Positions 51,604-62,212 of a DNA stretch of 64,000 nucleotides are shown here, one piece after another. The stretch comes from an uncultured Paraprevotella sp. (lineage in GTDB: Bacteria; Bacteroidota; Bacteroidia; Bacteroidales; Bacteroidaceae). Each line of letters opens with the position of its first letter. Position 1 is the stretch's first letter. A program made the translations under genes and the position numbers. The notes under the pieces were generated by a model. The model was not told where the DNA came from. It was given only the letters and a program-made list of their open reading frames with translations, and ran no database searches. The DNA lies in assembly GCA_944321345.1 (NCBI GenBank), contig CALUKY010000005.1:62001-126000 (forward strand). Reading direction: 5' to 3'.

Positions 51604-52476
51604 TCAATCCTCAATATCATTCTGGTCATACAGGTTAAAGTAACCGAAGTTTCGTGTGCCGTTTACCCGGGCACGTCCCCGGGCTCGCTTTGCCATAAAT
51701 TCCTCTTCGGACTTGATCGCATAATGGTTTATCCGGATCACATCCTGCTGCGGTTTGCGGTCACCGAAACCTTTTTTAAGCGGCACGCCATGCGAGTCGG
51801 CAGCCTTTCCGGAAATACGGGCGGCCTCATGACATCCCACCATGGTACATACCCGTCGGGGGTCGGCGATAGACTTCACATGCGTGTTCAGTCTGTTTTC
51901 CGGAAGCGAATGCTTTCTGAATCGTTCCATCACGCCTCCCGGCTCCCGTTTCTTTTTTCCGCTGCTTCCATACACCAGCCAGTTGATCTCCACCGATGAG
52001 AATTTTTCCATACGATGCAGGAAGTCCGGTATGGACTGGTCCTTTATCGGCACAATAAACTCGTCTAAATCAATGACAGCAATCCAGCGTGCCTCCGTTC
52101 TATGACGTTCAAAACAGTCATCGTAAGCGGCCAGCTGCTGTTTCTTTCCGGGCCAGTAGGTATATTCCACCAGTCCGGCCTCAACAAAAGGAGCAAGTAC
52201 TTCACGTGTACAGTCCGTGCTCTCATTATCATAGATGTAGAATTTCTCTACTCCCTGCTTATGATGCCATTCGATCCATTCCTTAAAGTAAGTACCCTCA
52301 TTTTTGGCAATGGCGCAAACAGCCAGATAATATTTCGGAACGGTATGGTCACGCTTCATCCGATACTTCAGTTTGATTGCGTTCCAAAGCCCATAACGCA
52401 AAATGCCACGCCATTTGTTACGTGTCATTTTATGAGGTATTACTCCGGCTATGATTTCAGCAAGAACTTTATTCAT
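51604..52476 (-). CDS. GT92-like glycosyltransferase
   Basis: The 290-residue protein has the GT92 (formerly DUF23) pattern: YLAVCAIAKNEGTYFKEWIEWHHKQGVEKFYIYDNESTD (about 50-88), then WIAVIDLDEF with the metal-binding DLDEF at 136-140 and a later HVKSIADPRRVCTMVGCHEA. GT92 members transfer galactose or related sugars in eukaryotes and to surface glycans in bacteria. It sits 103 bases before the fucosyltransferase-like gene and 32 bases after the Stealth gene, in the same orientation. Confidence 0.85.
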   Translation of the reverse strand: MNKVLAEIIAGVIPHKMTRNKWRGILRYGLWNAIKLKYRMKRDHTVPKYYLAVCAIAKNEGTYFKEWIEWHHKQGVEKFYIYDNESTDCTREVLAPFVEAGLVEYTYWPGKKQQLAAYDDCFERHRTEARWIAVIDLDEFIVPIKDQSIPDFLHRMEKFSSVEINWLVYGSSGKKKREPGGVMERFRKHSLPENRLNTHVKSIADPRRVCTMVGCHEAARISGKAADSHGVPLKKGFGDRKPQQDVIRINHYAIKSEEEFMAKRARGRARVNGTRNFGYFNLYDQNDIED

Positions 52477-52508
52477 ATTCGTATCTGTTTACTGCTCAAA
52501 GAAAGGGT

Positions 52509-53501
52509 TTATAATTCAAAACTTGATTTTTCCGGCAGGATTGTCTCAAAAGCGTTTTTGATATTTTCCATGACCTGCTCGTAATTTCGTATATGCACAT
52601 TGTCATTCAGGCAGATCAGCGAATAAGACTGTTCGTAGATAGCCCTAACCGCCTGCTTGGGTCGAACCATAAGCGGAAACATTTTCGTATCGCTGTAAGT
52701 ATTGTAAGGTTCAAAGTTACCCCGGCAGATCTGCCAGGTGCGGAACAGTTCCGGAGTATAATCGTTCAGCGCGCGGAACTTGTTGACAGAAGTTTCGGTC
52801 AGTTCTTTTTCCGCCACGGCCCACACCTCTTCAAAAGTGGATTTCAGATAAGGCTGGGCATTATGCGGCGTACGCAAGGTAATAAACTTATTGTATGGTT
52901 TCAGGATATAATTCCACCGGGCCCGTGATCCGTAACTTGGGTGGAACCATTTGTCATGATCACGTCGCATAACCTCTTTCTTGTCAAAATGACGGTTGAT
53001 AATGCGCAGGTTATTCTTGATTCTTTTATACCACTGCGACCACGAAGGGTTATAAAGGAAAGCGGCGATATCACACGGCAGGCCATTCTTGAAGAAACGC
53101 TCCTGACTGATCTTGTTGATGATATAGAAGTCATCGTTGAAGTACACAAAATGTTCCGCCAGACCGGGAATCCGGTGCAAGTAGCGTTCAATGACGACCG
53201 AGTTATATGTAGGCAGGAACTGCTCTGGAATATAATCCTTATGATCAACCAAATGGATTTTCGGGTTCTTTTCATCCAGCCATTCCGGTTTCTGTCCGCT
53301 GGTCACGAAATGAATCTTGCGCACCCAGGGAGCAAACTTCTCCACCCCCCGGAACCAGTATTTCAGAAAACCGTAATCGCGAAAACGAGCCTCAGATACT
53401 CCGTTTTTTGTATTTTCCTTCTTGCCGGAATATTTGGCAAACTCAACTTGCCATTTCGGATCGTTCATATCAACCCAGGTGATTACAAAATCTATATCCA
53501 T
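52509..53501 (-). CDS. Stealth-family sugar phosphotransferase
   Basis: Stealth proteins link sugars through phosphodiester bonds in capsules and LPS. The 330 residues show conserved region 1 (DIDFVITWVDMNDPKW, 2-17), region 2 (RDYGFLKYWFRGVEKFAPWVRKIHFVTSGQKPEWL, then YFNDDFYIINKI), region 3 (MRRDHDKWFHPSYGSRA, from about residue 175) and a shorter region 4 near the C-terminus. NDD in the middle is a likely metal site. It suggests a phosphodiester-containing polymer or core decoration in this locus. Confidence 0.9.
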   Translation of the reverse strand: MDIDFVITWVDMNDPKWQVEFAKYSGKKENTKNGVSEARFRDYGFLKYWFRGVEKFAPWVRKIHFVTSGQKPEWLDEKNPKIHLVDHKDYIPEQFLPTYNSVVIERYLHRIPGLAEHFVYFNDDFYIINKISQERFFKNGLPCDIAAFLYNPSWSQWYKRIKNNLRIINRHFDKKEVMRRDHDKWFHPSYGSRARWNYILKPYNKFITLRTPHNAQPYLKSTFEEVWAVAEKELTETSVNKFRALNDYTPELFRTWQICRGNFEPYNTYSDTKMFPLMVRPKQAVRAIYEQSYSLICLNDNVHIRNYEQVMENIKNAFETILPEKSSFEL

Positions 53502-53542
53502 ATATTATAGAGTTTCTGATTATAAATTCTCCTTGTTCTATA

Positions 53543-54421
53543 TTAATTACTTTGTTTCTTGGCATGCTTGAAACGTCTGTGCGACCACAAATACAGCTCC
53601 GGCTGGGCCTGTATGGCCTCTTCCAGCATCCGGAAATAAATCCCGGTCAGCTCATAGTCTGGCAATGTCTTCGGGTCTTCGTGCATCCGGATCACATCCG
53701 CTTCGTAAAAGCCTCTGCGCACCCGTTTCACACGTACAAACCAGGCCGCAAAGTCATAATGTTTGGTCAGTTTCTCTGTTCCTACCAGCACCGGTACCTG
53801 ATGATTCAGGAAAGGCAGGAAGTAACGCACATCCTTCATTCTGGGCGACTGGTCCGCAATAAATCCCGTTACACAGACCCGATGCTCCTTGACCTGTTCG
53901 TTGATATAGCGTGCCGTTTTCCGCATCTCGATGCAGGTTGCTCCCATACGCTCGCGGTTATGCAGTATCAGCCTGTCCATATTCTTATTGCGCAGCTGAT
54001 GATAAATCTGCGCGGAAGTTATCCCGTCTATAAAATGCAACGGAATGGAGGAGCACCACTCCCAGTTTCCGAAATGCCCCAGATACAGAGAGATAGACTT
54101 TCCGGCCTTGAGGTCGTCGTTAAACGCGTCCATATTGTTGAATTTCATGCGGCGTTTGATTTCCTCCTGCGATATGGTAGTCATTTTACAGCTCTCCAGC
54201 AGGTTGTCCGTAAAGAAGCGATAGAACTTTTTCTCAATGGACTTGATCTCCTTCAGGTCTTTTCCGGGAAAAGATTCCGTCAGATTCTTCCATACTACCT
54301 TTCGTCTGTATCGTGCCACATAGTATATCAGATAAAACAGGCAGTCCGATATCACATACAATATCCGAAAAGGAATTGAAGACAAGAGTTTCAAAAAAAA
54401 GGAATACAGGTAATATGCCAT
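53543..54421 (-). CDS. Lipid A acyltransferase (LpxL/HtrB-like)
   Basis: The enzyme adds a secondary acyl chain to lipid A. From ATG 54421 (292 aa; a longer start at 54475 adds a basic AT-coded extension) it begins with hydrophobic anchor segments (residues 1-37), followed by the catalytic motif HFGNWE (His116, Glu121) and later FIADQSPRMKD and CVTGF motifs. Bacteroides lipid A normally carries five acyl chains, so which step this serves is unknown. It heads the leftward glycan operon and confirms an LPS context. Confidence 0.9.
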   Translation of the reverse strand: MAYYLYSFFLKLLSSIPFRILYVISDCLFYLIYYVARYRRKVVWKNLTESFPGKDLKEIKSIEKKFYRFFTDNLLESCKMTTISQEEIKRRMKFNNMDAFNDDLKAGKSISLYLGHFGNWEWCSSIPLHFIDGITSAQIYHQLRNKNMDRLILHNRERMGATCIEMRKTARYINEQVKEHRVCVTGFIADQSPRMKDVRYFLPFLNHQVPVLVGTEKLTKHYDFAAWFVRVKRVRRGFYEADVIRMHEDPKTLPDYELTGIYFRMLEEAIQAQPELYLWSHRRFKHAKKQSN

Positions 54422-54534
54422 ATCTTTATTATTCGTTCTTTTAAAGAATTGAATTTTCAAATAAATATATAGCAAAAGTAATCTAATTTTCTCAATTTAT
54501 ACCTATTTCACACCTCAAAATATTATAAAGATAA

Positions 54535-54587
54535 AAATCCTGATGCCTGCGGCTGTCGTTTGGGAACAGCCCCAGGCATCAGGATTT
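54535..54587 (-). terminator. Terminator of sprA
   Basis: Arms 54535-54549 and 54573-54587 pair perfectly over 15 bp and enclose a second GGCTGT/ACAGCC stem. A T-run follows on the minus strand, directly after sprA. Confidence 0.92.
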
Positions 54588-54613
54588 TGTATCAGATAAA
54601 TTCGCCACTCCGG

Positions 54614-57600
54614 TTAGCGTGTCAGCGAGAAACGCAGGCTAAAGCCGAAGTCCTGAGTAATGGTCGGATAAGAATTCGACGAAAGCAACGGCATGTTTCG
54701 CTGACGGTCGTAATACAGCGTAAAGGTCATATATTTGCTCAGCGTATAATCAGCGCTGAATGAAGCCTTCACGGCACGGTTTCCACTGGTCGCCTCAGAT
54801 AGCGAATTCTGGATATCGCGGGTAATTGAACTCTGCGAACGGTAAGAAAAATCAAACTGCAGATTCAGCTCCCGGTTAAATGAATTCTTTGAAGTCTGTT
54901 TCTGTTCCTCTTCATCCGATGACGAGCGCTTACTTTTCACCCGGCGCCGCTTGTTGAAGAGGCTTCCGATACGGAAATCATTTACCCGATACCCCCAACC
55001 GAATACAATGTCATCACTGCCAGACTCATTCAGCTGGACAGACGTCATACTCAGAGTCAGAATGCGGGTTTTCTTATACTCGGCTTTCAGTGTCATATTA
55101 TTCTTCAGTGTTACATTGACACCGACCAAAGGAGAAAACGATTCGTTTATCGAAACCGAACTGATATCATACATACTGCTCGGCAGATAGCTTCCCGTAG
55201 TAGTATTGGACACAAATCCCAGATCACCCATATATTGCAACCAGGTACTGTATGTATTGTACGCTCCAACCGAATAAATGCTTCGATAAGCATGACTCAG
55301 CGTAACACTCTTCAGATGTTCCTTCACCCATGGCAAACGGCTCAGTCCCTTATACGACATGCTCCAATTAGGCAACATACGGAACAACGAAGGGAAGATA
55401 TCCAGTTTGTCTCCTCCGGTATATGCCGAAAGAAAAGCCGGAATCATCACATCAGAAGAGTACTTGTCCACAGTTCCGTTCTCAGGATTGAATTTTCCGC
55501 TCATACCGGTACCCTCAGGATAAGTAGCTCCTATGTACTGTTTTTCCACCCGCTGCTGATAAGTGCCCAACAGATTCTGGAATTTGCTGAAACTTTTGCT
55601 GGCATAACCGTTATCGGCATTTCCTGCTCCTTCAAAAGCCGACCCGATGGATATGGTGGTCATATTAAAGCTACCACTGCGAGTCGAAGGCATACCGGCA
55701 TACATATATTGAATACTGTTGCTGGCATTCGTCGTACGCGATGCGCTGAGATCTATCTTCAAATCCGGAAGAGGTTCCAACGTTACCTTCAGCTGCAGGT
55801 CTTCAGTCGTACTGCTTACCGCAGGCGAACTCACGCTGTCATTATTCAGCAGCCAGCCCCGGTCATTGGCCTTGCGGATATAATTGTCATCAACAAATCC
55901 AAAGGCAAAATCCAATCCGGGCTGCAATCCTCCGGCAGAACGCTGACCGAACATATCACCTACATTAGGCAGGAAACCCGGCAAAGCCATAGAGTAACTG
56001 TTCCGGTAACTGATGCTGGCATTACGTACCATCATCAAAAGGCGGGCGGCTCCCTGAGCATAAACATACCATGGTTTATCCTCCGCTTTAGGCAATGCAA
56101 TGACATTCAACCGGACTTTCACACTGTCCTGTCCTTTGATCCGAATGGTATTCTCATCTACTTTTTTGTATTTGAGTTCATAGCGCTTGCCGTTCTCCGA
56201 CACGGCTGTTACCCGGATTTTCTTGCTCTTCTGATTATGTTTCACAACTAACTGCGAATCGGGAAAGAGTGATATCTCCTTGGCAAATCCCTTGAAAGCA
56301 GTTTTTTTCTTGGCATTAGCCACTCCCTTGGCATTCGTCAGTGCTGTCAGACTGTCAGCCGCGGCAGTTTTTCCCTCAGCCAGCAGTTTCTCACGCTCTT
56401 GGAGCATCTTTTTGCGCTCTTCCTTTTCTTTCTCTTTTTCCTGAGCCTTCTTTTGGCGTTCTCTTTCCGCTTTACGCCGTCCGGCCAAAGAAAAACGCTG
56501 GTTGGCGTCTTTCAGGAAATCCCAGTGATTATACAGTTTTTCCAGATTGATCTTTCCATTGATATTCACATCACGCTGTGTATTCACCGTATTTCCCAGC
56601 GTACTGCCATCCTCCATCTGGGCGCCACGCACCCACGAATAGGTTGCGTTATAACTTCCGTCACCGTCAATCCAGTCAAAACACGGAATCTGGCTTAACG
56701 GAAGTTTATACGATCCATTAAAGGTCTGCTGATAATCCAATGGAGTTCCGAATCCTTTGATACTATGCCATACAGAATCTTTCCATGCTGTATACGAATC
56801 CGGATACAGATCCTTGTTCACCGGTGTATAAGGTTCTTCGATTTCTGCACGGGTAGCCGATGAGAATGACAAATGCAAAGCCTTTGTCAAATCCCAGCGG
56901 ATATTGAAATCACGGTTCCACAGGAAATCTTGGGCAAACGACAGCGGCAATGAAGTCGGATATTCCAGATTCTCCATATCTCGTTCCTGGAACTCATAAT
57001 AATTCCGCGAGATATCCGTATTGAAGCTCAAACTCTGAGGCAGATAGTTCAAATTGATATTCTTCACGATATCCAGCCACTTGCTCTTGCTTTTGATCTT
57101 CTTTTTAAAAGGCTCCAGAGGTTTGTAATTGGGCGAGTAAGCATAGCTCATACCGCCGCTCCATCTCTTTTCCGTTTCCCAAGCCGTAGTTTCTCCGGTT
57201 TTGTACGAGCTGCTATGGGCATAGTTAAACGAGAAGTTGGCCGGGTCATAAGGCATGGCATGGCGCGGAGTAACTATATTCACCCGTACATTACTCAAAC
57301 TCAAGTTCTTGTTTACCGTACGCGTCGTCGTCAGATTCGACAACGAGTCACGCTCATGGTCGGTTGTCAAAGCATCCATGGCATCGCGTAACAGCATATC
57401 CGTATCCAACGGATTGTATTTGGGTTTGATAATCTCCTTACTGTAAGAATAATACAACGGGAACGACACACGTGCCTTTTCCGGAAGGAGCTTACCCAAT
57501 TCCAGACTGGTAGTGATGCTGTAGTTATAGGTATCCTCATTCCGGCGTTCACTTACCGACTGTTCCAAGCCACCGAATCCGGCAGTCACGACCTGTCCTT

Positions 57601-60600
57601 GCAAAGTCACACTACCCAAATCGGAAAGTTGCACGTTCAGGTTTCCTTGAGCAGCCCATCCGCCGTCATTGTTAAACTCCTGCATACGCAACTCGTTAAT
57701 CCATACCTCTACAGATTTCGTCACCCCGGAATTATTACGCACTCCCACCATAATGGTTTTCACCTCTCCTAAAGTGGGATTTCCCATGATACTGACCTTA
57801 TTGTTCGGTTTGTCCGGATCATACTCCGAATAGAGCTGGTTCATGGATATCATTCCCATACTCTTGGAATGATTCCGGTTTTTCTTCACATTGGTCAGCA
57901 ATGACAGATTTATGTCAAGCATATTTTCTTCAGGCCATACCACTTTCCGGTGCTCGGGGTTGCGCTGACCGTACTTTCCTTCCGGAGTAAGTTTCAGCGG
58001 AATCTCATACTCATAGAAATTATTCCGGTAATCCGATCCTAACCGGATAAACACGCTCATCTGATTATCCTCCAGATCCGTATAATCATCGCTCACGGCA
58101 TTCGCATGCACAAACATCTGCAAATGCTTGTACTGGCGCATGTCCAGATTCATATTCTTATATACGGCACGTGCATCACCGCTACCCAAATTCTTCACGA
58201 CCATAGCCAAAGCCTGTTCATTATCCTCTGCCAACTGGGCCTGACTTGGATCAACCACCCGGCTGATGCCCGGCGGTACGACATAATTCACCGGAGTCTT
58301 CTCTCCGTTTTCTTCAATATTCACCGCCGACACATCCATGGTACCGTCTGTAGCAGGAGCCTCGCCGGTATTCAAAGCCTGTTCATAGGTTCTCCACTGG
58401 CCTTGTACCAGATCCAGCGTAGCCAGACGCATGATTACCGGTTGCTCAAAATCGGTCAGGAACATACGTACAAAACGAATACTGGTAAAGTCATTGATAT
58501 TTCCCACCTTTTTCTGATACTGGTCAACCGGAATACGGAACAGGTACCAGTCCACTTCTTCCGTTTCATTATTACGCAACTTTACGCTGGTGTGGCGCTT
58601 ATCCACCACATAATTCTTACCCACCACCAGATCTTCAGGACGAATGCTGACCTTGTACTGAAAATAGCGTTCATACTCATTCAGGGTATAGTCCTGATTG
58701 ATGTCCTCTCCATCGGGTGTCGTCTTGTATGACGTATCATACGCTTCCGGTGAACTCTCTGCCGACCGTGAGTTTCCTTCAGGATTATTGATACGCTTGT
58801 AACGGTCCAGAATACTCAGTTGCTTCTTATCATAGTCCGAACCTCGGAAATAATGATAATCATCCCCGGCAGGGTCGTTCAGCAACGAATCAAACACGGC
58901 TGGCGACACCTTACCTTGTACTGCTGCCAGAAACTCCTTATAGGCACCGTAATTCTTCTCATCGGCACTGCTTAGTCCGTTCAGACCGATATCCTGTTTG
59001 TCACGTGCTCCGCTCTCATTGTTAAAGGCATAGGTAATACTATTGGTGGTAGGCACTCTTCCCCATACAGTTTCAGAAAAATAGTTCGTGCTGCCATCGG
59101 TCGGCATACTGCTTTCAACGAACTTTTTTCCGTCCTTCAGGATGTCTTCACTCACCTCACCCAGATTAATGTAGAAATCACCACCATAATTTCCTCCCTT
59201 ATCACGAGTATAAATAAACGGGTCAAGCATCCAGAATTCAATATACTCAATATTCGAGGTTTCGAAATCACTGACATCCAGTTTGCGCATCATTCCACCC
59301 CAATGCTGAGCCGGAGTAGGCAGTTTACCATTATAATCCAAATTCGGATTCAGGTTATAAGGACCGCGTTCCGAAGGATAATAAGCGATGTTCATTACAG
59401 ACAACGACGTAGATGAGTTGTATGTATTTTGAGATTTGGTTGGATACAGCTCACGCTCGGGAATTTCTCGCACATAATGATTTGAAAGCTGGTTCAAGTC
59501 ATTTTTGATATGCGTAGGAGTCAGAGTAGAACTGCGTCGCGTAAAGATCGGATCCACATAATACCAGCTCAACAGGGCACGGTTATATCCGGTACGCACA
59601 TCATTGCTCAGCTTGCTTTCTGCAAAATCGCTCGGCACACTGGATATCGTCCACGAAGTGGGTTGCATGATGCTGATAGATGTTTCCGCACTCTCGAAGT
59701 CATCGATATACGAAGCCGATCCCTGCACTTTGTGATTCTGCCCGGCAATCAATTGGGCAAACTCTCCGGTAAAGTTAATCTGCGAAGGAGTCGTACATTG
59801 TACCAACGGAAGCATATCAAGCAGATTGGTCAGCCATTGGCTCTCATGTTTCCACGACAGATTTACGCCCCACAAGGTATTCTTCAAAGGTTCCTCTCCC
59901 ATATTTACTTTACTGGTAAGAGGCTGTTCATTCAAAAACATCAAGGTACCGCCCAGCACCAGATCCTTCGAAAAGTCATATTGCAGATTCATACCCAGCA
60001 TCGTTTTACGCTGCATGCCATAATTCTCGTTACTCTCGAAACTGGCGCTTACGTTTGTTCCCGCATCAATAATACTTTGATTAATGATCGTAACACGACC
60101 CATAGAGTAATCCACCGTATAGTCCACATTTTCGGTCAGCGTTACACCGCCGGCCGTAACCACAACCGATCCCTGAGGTATATTCATGGATCCCAGATCT
60201 ATTTCGGCTCCATTGTTTCCCTTATACTCACCAGTCAGCAGGTATTTGTCTTTTTCGGCAATCTGCTTCGCTACGGTTTTGGTAGAATCATACAACTCCT
60301 GGAAACAATATTTATCAGCCAGGCGTTCATCATTCAGATAATTACGCAAATGGCTTCCAAACGGCTCTACTACAGGAAAATAGATACGGCCTTTGCTGAT
60401 AGTATAACCTTCCAGATAATCAAACTGTCCGTTAGGATAAGGATTGTTCTTGGCATCCAGACGGTCCAGATTCATGACACGCAACAAAGGAGTGCTTTTA
60501 AATTTTTCTTCAGGCAGGTAATTCAGATACACACCGGCCGAATCACTCTGATATTTGATGTCCAGTTTGAATTTCTCTGATTGGGTTGTCGTAGCATTCA

Positions 60601-62185
60601 GACTGTAAACGTTCTTCATCATCAGGTCCCAGTTTCCGATCGAAGGTGATACGGCTGTATTTTTCAATGCTTTGACATACAAAGCCTGTGCATTATCTGT
60701 CAGGTCTGTCGAAAACTCACCTACCTGATAAGTCTGTCCGTTATAAGTATATTCAAAGGCAACTGCCAGAACTTCGTCACTCTGCAGCGTAAAATTCAGC
60801 GACACATATCCCAATGCTTCATTAACCGTGTATTCGCTGCTGCTCAATTTGCGTGCGCTCTGTAACTTTTCATAATCAGTTCCTCCCTGAAAATTGGGTA
60901 TGGCGTCAAGGACCTGAGTCGTGGAACTGATGTTACGGGCTTCGGAATACTGGTTCACCATCGCCTCATAAAGCGAGTTCGAACGGTTTACCGGATTGGT
61001 ATTTCCGGTTTTCACCCAAATAGGATTACTGATATGATCAGCCTCACCCAGATCCGTAAAAGCCACAATATTACGGTTACTTTCGTTGTTTCCGGTTTTG
61101 TTGGTCACCCAAAGCTCAATACGCTTTATAGTCACTCCGGAAGCAATATTCGGAGCCGATTTCATGCTCTTGTCATAATTGTCCCGAAAGAAATGCGCCA
61201 GGAAATAGTGACGGTTCTCTTCATAGGCCGTAGCTGTAAACTCAAAGGAATGCAGCTGCACTCCTCCTTTCGAAGAAACTGTTTTCGAGGCGGATTCCTT
61301 CTGTGATACCACAGTTTGTAATTTCAGCTTTCCAAACTGCAAATCGGTACGGATACCGAACAAGGCTGATGATCCTTGGATAAGCGAAGAATTTGAAGGC
61401 AATGAAACATTTCCAGCTTCAATCAACTTAATGATTTCATCTTCCTTTCCCTCATATTTAAGTTTCAGACTTTGGGCATCCATATCAAAGGTTGCGTCCG
61501 TATTATAGTTCAGGTTCATATTGATTTTGTCACCCACGCTACCTTTCAGACTCATATTGATATTCTCGTCAAAATCAAAGCCTAACGTTTTCCGCTTACT
61601 GGCAGCAAGTGCCGGATTCTGCACATTACGCATGTTGGCTCCGATTTTGAGTTCTGCCGATCCCTGCGTCTTGATCTGCACGCCACCGGGACCGAAGATT
61701 TTCTCGGCCGGTCCCAGATCAAACTGCATGTTGGTAAAGTCAAATTTGTTCTTTCCTTCCGAATCAAAGGCTTCCTGATTCTTCTGCCGGTAATAGTCAC
61801 GCAATGACTGCTGAAGAGTCCACTGCTGATACTCTTCTGCTGTCATCAGAATCGGAGCACTCAAATAACCGTCACCCACTTTCTTTCCGATAATGTAAGT
61901 GTTGGTCTTGGCATCGTATATGGTATCCGGTTTTATATTTTCCGGACTTCTCAGATCCATGTTCTTCTTGCGCAAATCTCCCTCGTCCTGAGGCACAGTC
62001 CGTGCTACCGGAAAACGGCTCACAACCGTATCCGGCTCCTTTGCCTGAATCACATCCGTCGGCAAACGGTGTGACTGGCGTGCCTTTGCCCCGCCGATCA
62101 TGGGATGATTCCAGGAAGCCCAGGCATTGATTCCCATGAACAGAAGCAGCGACAAGTAAAGAATATGTTTCAACTTGTTTTTCAT
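54614..62185 (-). CDS. sprA: Giant outer-membrane protein SprA
   Basis: SprA (Sov) is the 36-strand outer-membrane barrel through which type IX-secreted proteins leave the cell in gliding Bacteroidota. The 2523 residues have a signal peptide (LKHILYLSLLLFMGINAWA), long repeats of beta strands with SprA-type segments (GADYTVDYSMGRVTIIN-like near 700), a charged coiled-coil insertion of about 60 residues near 1890-1950 (AERERQKKAQEKEKEKEERK) and a C-terminal barrel end (FGFSLRFSLTR). It lies 27 bases behind ruvA. No other type IX genes are in the window, so its role here may be different or the partners lie elsewhere. Confidence 0.95.
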   Translation of the reverse strand: MKNKLKHILYLSLLLFMGINAWASWNHPMIGGAKARQSHRLPTDVIQAKEPDTVVSRFPVARTVPQDEGDLRKKNMDLRSPENIKPDTIYDAKTNTYIIGKKVGDGYLSAPILMTAEEYQQWTLQQSLRDYYRQKNQEAFDSEGKNKFDFTNMQFDLGPAEKIFGPGGVQIKTQGSAELKIGANMRNVQNPALAASKRKTLGFDFDENINMSLKGSVGDKINMNLNYNTDATFDMDAQSLKLKYEGKEDEIIKLIEAGNVSLPSNSSLIQGSSALFGIRTDLQFGKLKLQTVVSQKESASKTVSSKGGVQLHSFEFTATAYEENRHYFLAHFFRDNYDKSMKSAPNIASGVTIKRIELWVTNKTGNNESNRNIVAFTDLGEADHISNPIWVKTGNTNPVNRSNSLYEAMVNQYSEARNISSTTQVLDAIPNFQGGTDYEKLQSARKLSSSEYTVNEALGYVSLNFTLQSDEVLAVAFEYTYNGQTYQVGEFSTDLTDNAQALYVKALKNTAVSPSIGNWDLMMKNVYSLNATTTQSEKFKLDIKYQSDSAGVYLNYLPEEKFKSTPLLRVMNLDRLDAKNNPYPNGQFDYLEGYTISKGRIYFPVVEPFGSHLRNYLNDERLADKYCFQELYDSTKTVAKQIAEKDKYLLTGEYKGNNGAEIDLGSMNIPQGSVVVTAGGVTLTENVDYTVDYSMGRVTIINQSIIDAGTNVSASFESNENYGMQRKTMLGMNLQYDFSKDLVLGGTLMFLNEQPLTSKVNMGEEPLKNTLWGVNLSWKHESQWLTNLLDMLPLVQCTTPSQINFTGEFAQLIAGQNHKVQGSASYIDDFESAETSISIMQPTSWTISSVPSDFAESKLSNDVRTGYNRALLSWYYVDPIFTRRSSTLTPTHIKNDLNQLSNHYVREIPERELYPTKSQNTYNSSTSLSVMNIAYYPSERGPYNLNPNLDYNGKLPTPAQHWGGMMRKLDVSDFETSNIEYIEFWMLDPFIYTRDKGGNYGGDFYINLGEVSEDILKDGKKFVESSMPTDGSTNYFSETVWGRVPTTNSITYAFNNESGARDKQDIGLNGLSSADEKNYGAYKEFLAAVQGKVSPAVFDSLLNDPAGDDYHYFRGSDYDKKQLSILDRYKRINNPEGNSRSAESSPEAYDTSYKTTPDGEDINQDYTLNEYERYFQYKVSIRPEDLVVGKNYVVDKRHTSVKLRNNETEEVDWYLFRIPVDQYQKKVGNINDFTSIRFVRMFLTDFEQPVIMRLATLDLVQGQWRTYEQALNTGEAPATDGTMDVSAVNIEENGEKTPVNYVVPPGISRVVDPSQAQLAEDNEQALAMVVKNLGSGDARAVYKNMNLDMRQYKHLQMFVHANAVSDDYTDLEDNQMSVFIRLGSDYRNNFYEYEIPLKLTPEGKYGQRNPEHRKVVWPEENMLDINLSLLTNVKKNRNHSKSMGMISMNQLYSEYDPDKPNNKVSIMGNPTLGEVKTIMVGVRNNSGVTKSVEVWINELRMQEFNNDGGWAAQGNLNVQLSDLGSVTLQGQVVTAGFGGLEQSVSERRNEDTYNYSITTSLELGKLLPEKARVSFPLYYSYSKEIIKPKYNPLDTDMLLRDAMDALTTDHERDSLSNLTTTRTVNKNLSLSNVRVNIVTPRHAMPYDPANFSFNYAHSSSYKTGETTAWETEKRWSGGMSYAYSPNYKPLEPFKKKIKSKSKWLDIVKNINLNYLPQSLSFNTDISRNYYEFQERDMENLEYPTSLPLSFAQDFLWNRDFNIRWDLTKALHLSFSSATRAEIEEPYTPVNKDLYPDSYTAWKDSVWHSIKGFGTPLDYQQTFNGSYKLPLSQIPCFDWIDGDGSYNATYSWVRGAQMEDGSTLGNTVNTQRDVNINGKINLEKLYNHWDFLKDANQRFSLAGRRKAERERQKKAQEKEKEKEERKKMLQEREKLLAEGKTAAADSLTALTNAKGVANAKKKTAFKGFAKEISLFPDSQLVVKHNQKSKKIRVTAVSENGKRYELKYKKVDENTIRIKGQDSVKVRLNVIALPKAEDKPWYVYAQGAARLLMMVRNASISYRNSYSMALPGFLPNVGDMFGQRSAGGLQPGLDFAFGFVDDNYIRKANDRGWLLNNDSVSSPAVSSTTEDLQLKVTLEPLPDLKIDLSASRTTNASNSIQYMYAGMPSTRSGSFNMTTISIGSAFEGAGNADNGYASKSFSKFQNLLGTYQQRVEKQYIGATYPEGTGMSGKFNPENGTVDKYSSDVMIPAFLSAYTGGDKLDIFPSLFRMLPNWSMSYKGLSRLPWVKEHLKSVTLSHAYRSIYSVGAYNTYSTWLQYMGDLGFVSNTTTGSYLPSSMYDISSVSINESFSPLVGVNVTLKNNMTLKAEYKKTRILTLSMTSVQLNESGSDDIVFGWGYRVNDFRIGSLFNKRRRVKSKRSSSDEEEQKQTSKNSFNRELNLQFDFSYRSQSSITRDIQNSLSEATSGNRAVKASFSADYTLSKYMTFTLYYDRQRNMPLLSSNSYPTITQDFGFSLRFSLTR

Positions 62186-62212
62186 TACTGCCTATCCTCG
62201 TTTATCTGAATT

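Noticed and set aside
55235-56251. 338-codon plus-strand frame opposite sprA
   Set aside because: Same reasoning: antisense to a conserved gene and without protein-like features.
59510-60580. 356-codon plus-strand frame opposite sprA
   Set aside because: Also a shadow of a biased gene; composition is rich in His, Arg and Ile, without any recognisable domain or promoter.
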